5,850 nt of DNA from Flavobacteriales bacterium UBA1959 (GTDB taxonomy: Bacteria; Bacteroidota; Bacteroidia; Flavobacteriales_D; Sanyastnellaceae), in assembly GCA_002336085.1 (NCBI GenBank), contig DDEH01000073.1, positions 1-5,850 of the forward strand. Reading direction: 5' to 3'. The position numbers and the translations under genes are program-made. Shown here one piece after another: positions 1-5,850 of this stretch (position 1 is its first letter; each line of letters begins with the position of its first letter). The notes beneath the pieces were generated by a model, which saw only the letters and a list, made by a program, of their open reading frames with translations, did not search any database and was not told the DNA's origin.

Positions 1-1
1 T

Positions 2-556
2 ATAGGCTCCCCCCCATGGATGGCTTTAGATGAAGATGATGCTGAGCTGTCTAACATTGAAGCGTTTGAGACTGTGACTGACTTGCCTGATGAGCTGATT
101 GGGGGTATTGAAGAAGGTGCTCTTGACAATATGACCCTCATTTTACCGCAAGTTGATGACAATGGTAACCCAACGAATCTGATCGTACTTACGAACCCAG
201 AGGCCTCCTTAACGGAAACGGCAGCCTCACTTTATTCAGAATCATCTACGGGAAATCCATGGGGCGATGTTTGGGTCAACCCAACCATTATTGACCCTGT
301 TTTTGAAGGTAATGTAAATGGATTAGATGCCTCGGCCTTTGGGCTCGGGCTTGTCAATAACACCTCCGACTTGGATAAGCCGATTTCGGTGCCATTAGAA
401 GAGGCCTTGAGTTCGAAAATTCAAATCTCAGCAGCAATACCGCAGAGCAATATCAGTCCTTGCATAGTAGGAGAAGTCGCTTCCGATGACAGTTATTTCT
501 ATGTCTGTGTAGCTCCAAATACATGGAGCAGGACCAATTTTGATGACTCATGGTAA
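2..556 (+). CDS. Secreted-type protein of unknown function with phage-tail-fibre-like C-terminal motifs, 5' partial
   Basis: I do not recognise a named family. The frame stays open to the left window edge (I-G-S-P-P-W precede the first Met codon at 20), and that Met is followed by an acidic stretch rather than a signal peptide, so this is probably the 3' part of a longer gene. Residue numbers count from the Met at 20. Residues 36-52 (LDNMTLILPQVDDNGNP) align with residues 132-149 of the next gene. Residues 87-178 align along their whole length with the C-terminal end of that gene: 'NP.I..P.F.G', then LVNNTSDLDKPIS (111-123), then YFYVCVAPNTWSR (159-171), ending in Trp. I count 21 identities in the first 47 aligned positions. 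The NT.D..KP.S motif resembles a segment common in phage tail fibres. The gene overlaps the next by 7 bases, so the two are probably co-translated. No T9SS sorting domain is visible. Function unknown; a cell-surface or secreted role is inferred only from the paralogue. Confidence 0.75.
   Translation: MGSPPWMALDEDDAELSNIEAFETVTDLPDELIGGIEEGALDNMTLILPQVDDNGNPTNLIVLTNPEASLTETAASLYSESSTGNPWGDVWVNPTIIDPVFEGNVNGLDASAFGLGLVNNTSDLDKPISVPLEEALSSKIQISAAIPQSNISPCIVGEVASDDSYFYVCVAPNTWSRTNFDDSW
550..556 (+). other. 7-base stop/start overlap joining the two paralogues
   Basis: The ATG of the second gene (550-552) lies before the TAA of the first (554-556) in ATGGTAA. No purine-rich ribosome-binding site stands at normal spacing, so the second gene is probably translated by coupling or SD-independent initiation, as is usual in Bacteroidota. 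Confidence 0.7.
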
Positions 557-1449
557 TCCGAAATACACTTCGCGCGCTTTCGTTTGTTTTGATTCTATTC
601 GTTGGAACTAGTGCCTCTGCTCAATCCGACGATTTCGGATTAACTGAAGAGGAGACGTCAATTCTCACATCTTTCGGAGATCTATTTGATATGATCGAAG
701 GCCTTGACGTAATAAACGCCACTAAAGATGCTGCTGACGCCCTCTACGATTCAGTTGAGCCTGCGATCACTACCGTTCAAAATGCTATCACCAGCTTGGC
801 TAATGATCTTGGCATACAGCAGGCGGCAACGAATGCTTTTAATTCGTCAGTAAGTGCAATTAACAGCGCAATTTCTGCCGTTAATGATGCAGTTGAATAC
901 GTCGAAGATCTTTTCGGTGAATTTGAGGATTACCTCGAGGATCTTGCAGATACTCTTTGTCCCTTCTGCATGATACTTGCCGATAATGGTGAGCCTTTTG
1001 CCTTTGAAGTAGCAGAAGATGGGGCGAATGAAGAGCCTGAAACTGCAATTAATGATTTGTCTTCAATGGAAGAATCGTCCGCATTTTCATACGCTAATGG
1101 CGATGCCGGCTCAAATCCTTTGCATCCAAGTTATGCCACTTCAAGCTTTAGCGATAATTACTTTTTCCAAAATCCAATCATTGTACATCCAATTTTTGAC
1201 GGATCTTCGGTCGATTTAGATTTATCGGTATTCGAGCTTGACCAGCTGGATAACACAGCAGATTTGGAAAAGCCTGTTTCCTATTTAGCCCAGCAGGCCT
1301 TGACCCAGAAAGCAGAGTGGAGCGGAATTCCAAATGGACAAATCGCCCAAGGCGAAGTAACGGACATGTCGTTCGACGAAAACTATCTTTATATATGTGT
1401 CGCTTCGAATCAATGGTCAAGAATCCCATTGGTTAGCACATGGGACTAA
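550..1449 (+). CDS. Secreted helical protein of unknown function with phage-tail-fibre-like C-terminal motifs
   Basis: A complete 299-residue protein. Residues 1-25 form a clear signal peptide (basic start, hydrophobic core, SASAQ end), which supports the ATG at 550 even though it lies inside the previous gene. Residues 31-135 look almost wholly helical, rich in Ala, Asn, Asp and Glu, with hydrophobic spacing suggesting a coiled coil or helical bundle. A CPFC pair follows (137-140), then a hinge with D.G.P (145-149), an acidic low-complexity linker (152-190), and the C-terminal module (208-299) shared with the upstream gene: LDNTADLEKPVS (233-244) and YLYICVASNQWSR (279-291). The layout resembles a small fibre: a helical shaft plus a C-terminal tip. 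It carries no recognisable enzyme domain, lipobox or T9SS tail. It is the last gene before a convergent operon. Secretion is well supported; function is unknown, and surface adhesion or envelope structure are only guesses. Confidence 0.88.
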   Translation: MVIRNTLRALSFVLILFVGTSASAQSDDFGLTEEETSILTSFGDLFDMIEGLDVINATKDAADALYDSVEPAITTVQNAITSLANDLGIQQAATNAFNSSVSAINSAISAVNDAVEYVEDLFGEFEDYLEDLADTLCPFCMILADNGEPFAFEVAEDGANEEPETAINDLSSMEESSAFSYANGDAGSNPLHPSYATSSFSDNYFFQNPIIVHPIFDGSSVDLDLSVFELDQLDNTADLEKPVSYLAQQALTQKAEWSGIPNGQIAQGEVTDMSFDENYLYICVASNQWSRIPLVSTWD

Positions 1450-1460
1450 TCTTTAATCCC
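1442..1460. terminator. Small imperfect hairpin between convergent genes
   Basis: GGGACTAA (1442-1449) can pair with TTAATCCC (1453-1460) across a 3-base loop, with one C-A mismatch. The left arm includes the stop codon of the + strand gene. A run of five T follows only at 1470-1474, ten bases past the stem, so this is not a textbook intrinsic terminator on either strand. Its place in the 44-base gap between convergent genes is the main reason to consider a two-way transcription end. Confidence 0.3.
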
Positions 1461-1493
1461 AAACACTGATTTTTACTAAACCCCAATCTAAGT

Positions 1494-3674
1494 CTAGTAG
1501 CAGTCCGCCTGCCAACGGCCTTCAAGCTTTATGGAGCTCACGGCAGCAGCATCGATAGAGGACAACGCAGCCTCGACGCCTTCCTCCATCTTATGGCTCC
1601 CGCATATGATCAACCGACTGCGAGAATTCGCCCATGTGGCGTCGGCATCAAGATCATTCGTTATGGTATCTTGAACGTATCGCTTCGGACCATTCAGAGG
1701 TCTTGAACAAGCCAAATGCCAGCTGCTGAGCGCTCTCCGTTCAATTGCTTCATCGATCATTCCTCGAGCAAAGTTCGCTTGGCCCTCGGTTTGGAGGCCC
1801 CAAATAAGAACTGCATTCTGATTGTCAGGGAGTTTCTCAATCATACCAAGAAGTGGTCCTATGCCCGATCCGTTCGCTATCATCAACATAGGTTGGTCTT
1901 GCCACATCGGAAGATGAAACTCGGGATTGGGCTTTACGTCCACTTGGATTTTAGATCCAAGGGATATGCTGTGCAGCCATCCCGAACATATGCCATCTTC
2001 AACAAGGCGAACACTCACCCCCCAAGTTCCATTATTTAAAACGGCAAGCGAGTACAGCCTTTCTGATTTGCTCCCCGGAGGAATGACTGAGAGCAAGTCC
2101 CCCGATGATGGTTTGTATCCATTGACTTCAAATGGTTCAAAAATGAGCCAAGCCAGCGATCCAACGATATGCCGTGCTGTAAGCTTCAGCTCAAGCTCTG
2201 AAGAAGGTTCGACTGGTTCATCCGCGACCTGGATTTGTACTTCAGGTAACCTCATCGACTTGCATATCATGTGCACTTTGGTTTGAAATTCCCCCCAGTT
2301 CTGTGCATTCACTGTATAGAATGGTATTTCACCTGGCTTGACAAGGTTTTCAATCAGTGCGTTGACCAAGCTTCTACCAAATTCTGCAAATTCAGGGTAT
2401 TTCCGATCTCCGAAACCGACCACCGCCAACTTCAATTCATTCGAAAAATCAGGCCAATTTTCTACTGTATTTCGCCAATCCCAGAGATGATCTGGAGCAC
2501 GGCCTCGGCCATATGTCGAGACCATGAAAACCACGTTTCGAATGGATGCCTTTGGATGAAACCCTTCTAAGTCTTGGATCTCTACTTTACGCCCCTGCGC
2601 CATCAGACCATCTGCAAACGCATTGGCAAATTTCCATGTTGTACCGCCTTGCGACCCCACGACCAGGCAAACGTCTGAATCTCGAAGTTCCGGGAGAACC
2701 CGAGAAACCCGAGCAATTTTATTTCGTCGCCAGATCATAAAACCCGTGACTGACACCGCGCATGTGACCAAGCTACTCACCAGCCACAAAAGAGCCCATA
2801 CAATGTTTCGTTCTCCAGTGTGAACGTCATCCATCCAACGAAGCGCTTTAGCTCCCAATGCATATTCAGTGCTTTCAATTTTCGCGCCTGTTAATGCGTC
2901 CAATTTAACCCCGGAGCCATCCCGAAATTGGACACGAAACCATTCCCCTTCAGCCACCACAAAAGGATATTCTAAAGCCGCCAAATCAGACAAAAGCAAG
3001 GATTGAAAAGCGTCAAAAGCTTCGCAATTGCGGGTGACTGTTTCATTCAATGGAAAGACCTCAACCTTTTCCTCTTCAGGATTCAAGAATCCAAAATGAT
3101 CTGCAGACATCGCCAAGCCTGTACCGGCTAACAAGGACAGCGGAAGAAATACGGCAAGACCAAAATCGACATGATAAACCCCGGTACGGCTGATTTTCGG
3201 ACCGTAGGTATTCCACCATAGTAGCAACCCGCTAAACAAAAAAGCAAGCAACAAAAAAGCACTAGTGGCTGCCCAAATCCGTCCTATGGTTCCCATAAAG
3301 AATGAACGATGCAGGATGGTCATCCACTGCACTAGCCTCCCCCTTTTTGGGTCAGCATCCTTCGCTTCGCTCGTATCGGGATTCCATTCCCAGGTGCCGA
3401 AAGAATTGTTCTTGTGCTCTCCAGTGATTAGTAGCTGCCCGCAACGATTGATCTCAATTTTATCGACAAAGACGAAATGCGGCTTGAGTGAAGTGATAAA
3501 ATCTGAAATATATATATCCTCCATCGAAGATGTCAAAGCGTGAGATTGCACTTGGCAACGTGTCGCATCCCAAGCCATCACTATCCCACTCAATAGCGTT
3601 GCCAATAAACCTATTGACAGCCATGCGGCCAAGGTTCGATGAGTGCGCCGAAACCAGATTGGTGGAAGCATCAT
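1494..3674 (-). CDS. PepSY-flavodoxin-FNR fusion membrane reductase (putative ferric reductase)
   Basis: A 726-residue protein. The N-terminal PepSY_TM region has four likely membrane helices (about 15-34, 132-154, 168-190, 291-314) with periplasmic stretches at 35-125 and 191-288. His12, His122 (LHRSFFMG), His168 and His285 (DVHTGE) sit at helix ends where this family places haem ligands. A flavodoxin-like FMN domain follows: phosphate loop SQGGTT (341-346), STYGRGRAP (386-394) and VVGFGDRKYPEF (418-429). The C-terminal part matches the cytochrome P450 reductase/sulfite reductase flavoprotein type: RLYS (539-542) for FAD, NGSGIGPLLG (601-610) for the nucleotide, CSRP (656-659), KRYVQDT (664-670), CGSHKMEEGV (691-700) and a terminal aromatic Tyr. 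Likely path: cytosolic NAD(P)H to FAD, FMN, membrane haem, then a periplasmic acceptor. PepSY_TM reductases such as FoxB act on ferric siderophores; that substrate is an inference here. It is the last gene of the operon and overlaps the DUF2271 gene by ATGA. Met at 3674 was chosen for that overlap; Met at 3671 is equally possible. Confidence 0.93.
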   Translation of the reverse strand: MMLPPIWFRRTHRTLAAWLSIGLLATLLSGIVMAWDATRCQVQSHALTSSMEDIYISDFITSLKPHFVFVDKIEINRCGQLLITGEHKNNSFGTWEWNPDTSEAKDADPKRGRLVQWMTILHRSFFMGTIGRIWAATSAFLLLAFLFSGLLLWWNTYGPKISRTGVYHVDFGLAVFLPLSLLAGTGLAMSADHFGFLNPEEEKVEVFPLNETVTRNCEAFDAFQSLLLSDLAALEYPFVVAEGEWFRVQFRDGSGVKLDALTGAKIESTEYALGAKALRWMDDVHTGERNIVWALLWLVSSLVTCAVSVTGFMIWRRNKIARVSRVLPELRDSDVCLVVGSQGGTTWKFANAFADGLMAQGRKVEIQDLEGFHPKASIRNVVFMVSTYGRGRAPDHLWDWRNTVENWPDFSNELKLAVVGFGDRKYPEFAEFGRSLVNALIENLVKPGEIPFYTVNAQNWGEFQTKVHMICKSMRLPEVQIQVADEPVEPSSELELKLTARHIVGSLAWLIFEPFEVNGYKPSSGDLLSVIPPGSKSERLYSLAVLNNGTWGVSVRLVEDGICSGWLHSISLGSKIQVDVKPNPEFHLPMWQDQPMLMIANGSGIGPLLGMIEKLPDNQNAVLIWGLQTEGQANFARGMIDEAIERRALSSWHLACSRPLNGPKRYVQDTITNDLDADATWANSRSRLIICGSHKMEEGVEAALSSIDAAAVSSIKLEGRWQADCY
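3671..3674 (-). other. ATGA stop/start overlap, DUF2271 gene into reductase
   Basis: The TGA of the DUF2271 gene (3673-3671) shares bases with the ATG of the reductase gene (3674-3672), and a second in-frame ATG follows at once (3671-3669). On the coding strand this reads GGAATGATG, the same nine bases as at the previous junction. It implies translational coupling. Confidence 0.85.
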
Positions 3675-4150
3675 TCCATTAGCAGCCTGACATATCGAAT
3701 AAAGCCATCTCCCTCCCTCTTTCCATTTGACATATCAGATACTAGAGGAATGATTACTTCTCGAGGAAAGTATCCCTCATTTTCAACGCCCGATTCAAAA
3801 CGAATCCCATATCCTCGATCCAGTTCATTCGAACGAACGTCAAAGACAAATGTGGTGCGTTCACCCCCCGCTATGGTCGGGCCGGTAATGCCATCAATGG
3901 ATGGTCGAGTGCGACCGTGGAACTTCCACCACTCTTCCAATTCATAGTACCACTCATCGTCATCGCCTACGACATGCAATGTTCTCAAATAATCTCCATT
4001 CTCATCAACCAACCCGGCAATGATGTATGCGCCCTCTCCGTCATAATTCTTCATTTGAATCATGCACCGCACAGGGATGTCTTCTATTGATGCAACGCTT
4101 CCGAAAAAGAGACCGGAAAGCACCAAGGGTGCCACAAGAAATTTCATCAT
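3671..4150 (-). CDS. Periplasmic DUF2271 domain protein
   Basis: A 159-residue protein with a signal peptide (hydrophobic to about residue 20, ending GSVAS). The rest fits the DUF2271 family as I remember it: a strand pattern YIIAGLVDENGDYLRTLHV (42-60), the WYYELEEWW block (67-75), the IDGITGPTIAGGE turn (85-97, 'vDaitGATrp.G' in the family), and GYGIRFES (113-120) with EVIIPL (131-136) near the end. The length is typical. The family has no established biochemical role, but its genes often lie beside PepSY_TM reductases and other iron-uptake genes, which is exactly the case here. It overlaps both neighbours by 4 bases. A periplasmic role as partner, chaperone or cofactor carrier for the reductase is inferred, not shown. 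No cysteine pair or CxxCH haem motif is present; the single Cys29 lies just past the signal peptide but not in a lipobox. Confidence 0.85.
   Translation of the reverse strand: MMKFLVAPLVLSGLFFGSVASIEDIPVRCMIQMKNYDGEGAYIIAGLVDENGDYLRTLHVVGDDDEWYYELEEWWKFHGRTRPSIDGITGPTIAGGERTTFVFDVRSNELDRGYGIRFESGVENEGYFPREVIIPLVSDMSNGKREGDGFIRYVRLLME
4147..4150 (-). other. ATGA stop/start overlap, ankyrin gene into DUF2271 gene
   Basis: The TGA of the ankyrin gene (4149-4147) overlaps the ATG of the DUF2271 gene (4150-4148), with a second ATG directly after (4147-4145). The coding-strand string GGAATGATG is identical to that at the next junction. It supports co-translation of the two proteins. Confidence 0.85.
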
Positions 4151-5553
4151 TCCGTTTTCAAAAAATTCAGATCCACGCCAACAAGGGCCTCGTTTTCCTT
4201 GGCTAGTTCAAAAGCGGTTTCACCGAACATGGTAGTAATTTGAATATCTGCGCCAACATCAACAAGCCATTGCAAATTCTCGACATCCCGAGCAGTTAGA
4301 CAAGCTTCATGGAGTGATGTCATTCCGTCCTCATCAATATGGTTTACATCCAATTGCAGCAATGCAGCAAACTTCAACATATCAAGCGACTGAGTCCGCG
4401 CTCCAAGATGGAACCACGTCTCATTTGACGGCAATGATTGAAGAGCAGGGATGCCTTTCGAACGCAAGAGTTGAATCTTTTCGCTAAAGCCGTCGTAGTC
4501 ACTTGGGTCGTATTGCTCTGCCAATGCGTGAAAAAGAGATTCAGACTTGAAAGGCGCGTCACTAGCGCTCCATCCGCAATCCATCAATGCCTTCACTGTT
4601 GCGACTTCTGCGCTCGATAACGCAAAATGCATCGCTGAAAAACCATCCGAATCAACCACGTTTAAATCGTGAGCTTCTGCTGCTAAATACGTCACCGTTG
4701 CAGCATCTGCCTTGCCTCGAACATATTCCATCAATGGTGTGACTCCTTTCTCATCCTTCTGATTCAAATCCACACCATTTTCTTTCAAAAATTCAAAGAG
4801 TTCTTTTCCATTGCTCTCGCCTCTAGTACCAATTGCCGCAAAATGAGCGGCAGATTGTCCCTCTCCATTACGAATTGTGGCTTCCATTCCAGATTGCACC
4901 AGTGACTTCAGATAATCAATATTTCCACCCTTGCATGCATACAAGAATCCATTGCTCCCATTTTTGTCTGTGTCATTCATGCTCAAACCAAACTTGGCAA
5001 AATAGTCTACCATTTCATCGTCTGAGATAAACGGGGCCAAAAGCAACAAGGCCTGCGCACCATTCGAGTTGAATTCCGTTTTCGGATCAGAACCTTGTTC
5101 GATTAAATAGTCGTACAGTTCTGGGTTCGTCTGACCCGTAACCGCCGCAAAGTTGAGCAATGAATATCCGTGTTCATCCACAATCCCGAAATCTGCCCCA
5201 AGCTCCTTTAGTTCCTTGATAAATGGTAAATTGTCCTTGTAAGCAGCCCAGAAGACATAACTGCGGCCATCATGCGTAAGCTTGTTTACGCCATTGCCTT
5301 CGAAACCCAATAAGAACCTTAAAACTTCCAATGGCGCTTGCTCAATCAGCGCCCAACTCATCGGATCAAAATCAAAAGGTCCAAGCGCCGAAGGGTCGTC
5401 TCCTATGTCTACTCTTTTTTGGACATCCATTAGTGTAGGATGATCCTTCCAAAAAGAACGATCCGACAAAGAGGCTGATGATTGGACTTGCGCCATTGCA
5501 TTGCCCGACATCAGTATCCAAAGGAGCGCAGGGGAAAAAAATAAGATTTTCAT
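4147..5553 (-). CDS. Secreted ankyrin-repeat protein
   Basis: A 468-residue protein with a signal peptide (residues 1-22, MKILFF... ending NAMAQ), followed by about eleven degenerate ankyrin repeats from about residue 63 to the C-terminus. Clear units include DEHGYSLLNFAA (126-137), DKNGSNGFLYACKGGNIDYL (196-215), GEGQSAAHFAA (230-240), DEKGVTPLMEYV (267-278), DSDGFSAMHFAL (301-312), DEDGMTSLHEAC (407-418) and TMFGETAFELA (441-451). The usual G-x-T-x-L-H-x-A core is well kept in the fifth to eighth and the last units and poor elsewhere. Ankyrin solenoids bind protein partners and have no enzyme activity, so a periplasmic binding or scaffold role is likely. It begins 9 bases after the GCT-repeat gene and overlaps the DUF2271 gene, which ties it to the reductase operon. 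AAAGG stands directly against the ATG, too close for a normal Shine-Dalgarno site. The start is supported by the signal peptide. Confidence 0.92.
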   Translation of the reverse strand: MKILFFSPALLWILMSGNAMAQVQSSASLSDRSFWKDHPTLMDVQKRVDIGDDPSALGPFDFDPMSWALIEQAPLEVLRFLLGFEGNGVNKLTHDGRSYVFWAAYKDNLPFIKELKELGADFGIVDEHGYSLLNFAAVTGQTNPELYDYLIEQGSDPKTEFNSNGAQALLLLAPFISDDEMVDYFAKFGLSMNDTDKNGSNGFLYACKGGNIDYLKSLVQSGMEATIRNGEGQSAAHFAAIGTRGESNGKELFEFLKENGVDLNQKDEKGVTPLMEYVRGKADAATVTYLAAEAHDLNVVDSDGFSAMHFALSSAEVATVKALMDCGWSASDAPFKSESLFHALAEQYDPSDYDGFSEKIQLLRSKGIPALQSLPSNETWFHLGARTQSLDMLKFAALLQLDVNHIDEDGMTSLHEACLTARDVENLQWLVDVGADIQITTMFGETAFELAKENEALVGVDLNFLKTE

Positions 5554-5562
5554 CCTTTGAAA

Positions 5563-5850
5563 TTAGAAGCATGATGAGCCAAACTGACTCAAGAACAAGA
5601 GCAAGTCCGGTGTACCTATCGTGCCGTCGTGATTAATGTCGCCTTCACAATTGCTGAACTCACACGAGCCATCGTCAACCGTGGCAACTGAGTTGAAATT
5701 CAATGCTGTGTAATACGTGCACCCTTCAATTAGACACGAGTCCCATTCGCAATTGCCATCATCTGAATTGGCATTTGATGCGTAGTTGCAGGCATTGGGA
5801 TAAGTACATCCGAAAATTTCACATGACGAGTTCCAATAAGGATTCATTCC
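5563..5850 (-). CDS. Secreted GCT-repeat protein with dockerin-like C-terminus, 5' partial
   Basis: Only the C-terminal end is in the window: the frame is open through the right edge (Gly codon before the Met at 5847), so that Met is internal. Numbering from it, two cysteine-rich repeats at 13-38 and 42-67 share the pattern GCTY...A.N(Y/F)....DDG.CE followed by a final Cys, and NSSCEIF before them looks like the end of a third. Residues 70-81 (DINHDGTIGTPD) form a canonical EF-hand-type calcium loop with D, N, D and D at positions 1, 3, 5 and 12, followed by LLLFLSQFGSSC. The same repeat-plus-EF-hand tail is common in large secreted proteins of marine Flavobacteriales, where it sits at the end of very different proteins. 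The tail therefore does not reveal the main function, which is encoded outside the window. It is the first visible gene of the operon. Confidence 0.85.
   Translation of the reverse strand, partial: GMNPYWNSSCEIFGCTYPNACNYASNANSDDGNCEWDSCLIEGCTYYTALNFNSVATVDDGSCEFSNCEGDINHDGTIGTPDLLLFLSQFGSSCF
5569..5643 (-). other. Dockerin-like EF-hand tail
   Basis: Codes CEGDINHDGTIGTPDLLLFL and the following SQFGSSC-type end. It holds one calcium-loop motif with a following short helix, rather than the two loops of a full dockerin type I. It may serve as a calcium-stabilised C-terminal cap. Confidence 0.7.
5647..5811 (-). repeat. Two 29-residue-period GCT cysteine repeats in protein
   Basis: The repeats are coded at 5811-5734 and 5724-5647. 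Both carry GCTY, A.N(Y/F), DDG.CE and a closing Cys. The second Cys of repeat one (Cys20) is replaced by Leu49 in repeat two, so disulfide pairing cannot be identical. The similarity is at protein level; the DNA has diverged. Confidence 0.85.

Noticed and set aside
9..15. Run of seven C just upstream of the first Met codon, possible phase-variable tract
   Set aside because: Seven bases is short, it lies at the window edge, and the frame is open on both sides of it, so slippage, sequencing error and chance cannot be told apart.
1178..1429. - strand frame opposite the C-terminal module of the second + strand gene
   Set aside because: The + strand frame is confirmed by homology to its neighbour, and the - strand translation is basic and unstructured.
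20..1449. Prophage remnant encoding tail fibres
   Set aside because: Only short motifs resemble phage fibres; the second protein has a signal peptide, and no capsid, tail, lysis or integrase gene is visible. The left side is not in the window, so this stays open but unsupported.
1474..1499. Inverted repeat TACTA...TAGTA in the convergent gap
   Set aside because: Only five base pairs with a 16-base loop, easily due to chance in AT-rich DNA.
1716..2823. Several overlapping + strand open frames inside the reductase gene
   Set aside because: They lie antisense to strongly supported flavodoxin and FNR motifs, have no recognisable domains or signal peptides, and overlap each other.
3265..3947. 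Two + strand open frames across the reductase and DUF2271 genes
   Set aside because: They are antisense to clear signal-peptide and domain sequence, and their translations show no family features.

Overview
The window looks like chromosomal DNA from a marine Bacteroidota bacterium, most likely Flavobacteriales. The main clue is the cysteine-rich 'GCT...A.N(Y/F)....DDG.CE' repeats followed by a dockerin-like EF-hand tail at the right edge, a combination I know from secreted proteins of marine Flavobacteriales. Secreted proteins with Ala-x-Ala-type signal peptides, moderate-to-low GC, and starts without a well-placed Shine-Dalgarno sequence agree with this. I cannot name a species.

Left part (1-1449, + strand): two adjacent, paralogous genes of unknown function overlap by 7 bases. 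The first is cut by the left edge. The second is complete and encodes a secreted 299-residue protein. Both end in the same ~92-residue module, which contains two short motifs I associate with phage tail-fibre-like proteins: '(D/N)NT(S/A)DL(D/E)KP(I/V)S' and 'Y(F/L)Y(V/I)CVA.N.WSR'.

Right part (1494-5850, - strand): a tight run of four genes. In transcription order these are the C-terminal end of a secreted GCT-repeat/dockerin-like protein (partial), a secreted ankyrin-repeat protein (468 aa), a secreted DUF2271 protein (159 aa), and a 726-aa membrane reductase. The first spacing is 9 bases and the other two junctions are 4-base ATGA overlaps, so this is almost certainly one operon. The reductase fuses a four-helix PepSY membrane domain to a flavodoxin-like FMN domain and a ferredoxin-NADP reductase-like FAD/NADPH domain. 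The layout suggests electrons pass from NAD(P)H through FAD, FMN and membrane haem to a periplasmic acceptor, plausibly a ferric chelate. The DUF2271 and ankyrin proteins would be periplasmic partners.

The two gene groups converge on a 44-base gap (1450-1493) holding a small imperfect hairpin. No RNA genes, insertion sequences, CRISPR arrays or promoters could be supported. The promoters of both transcription units lie outside the window.
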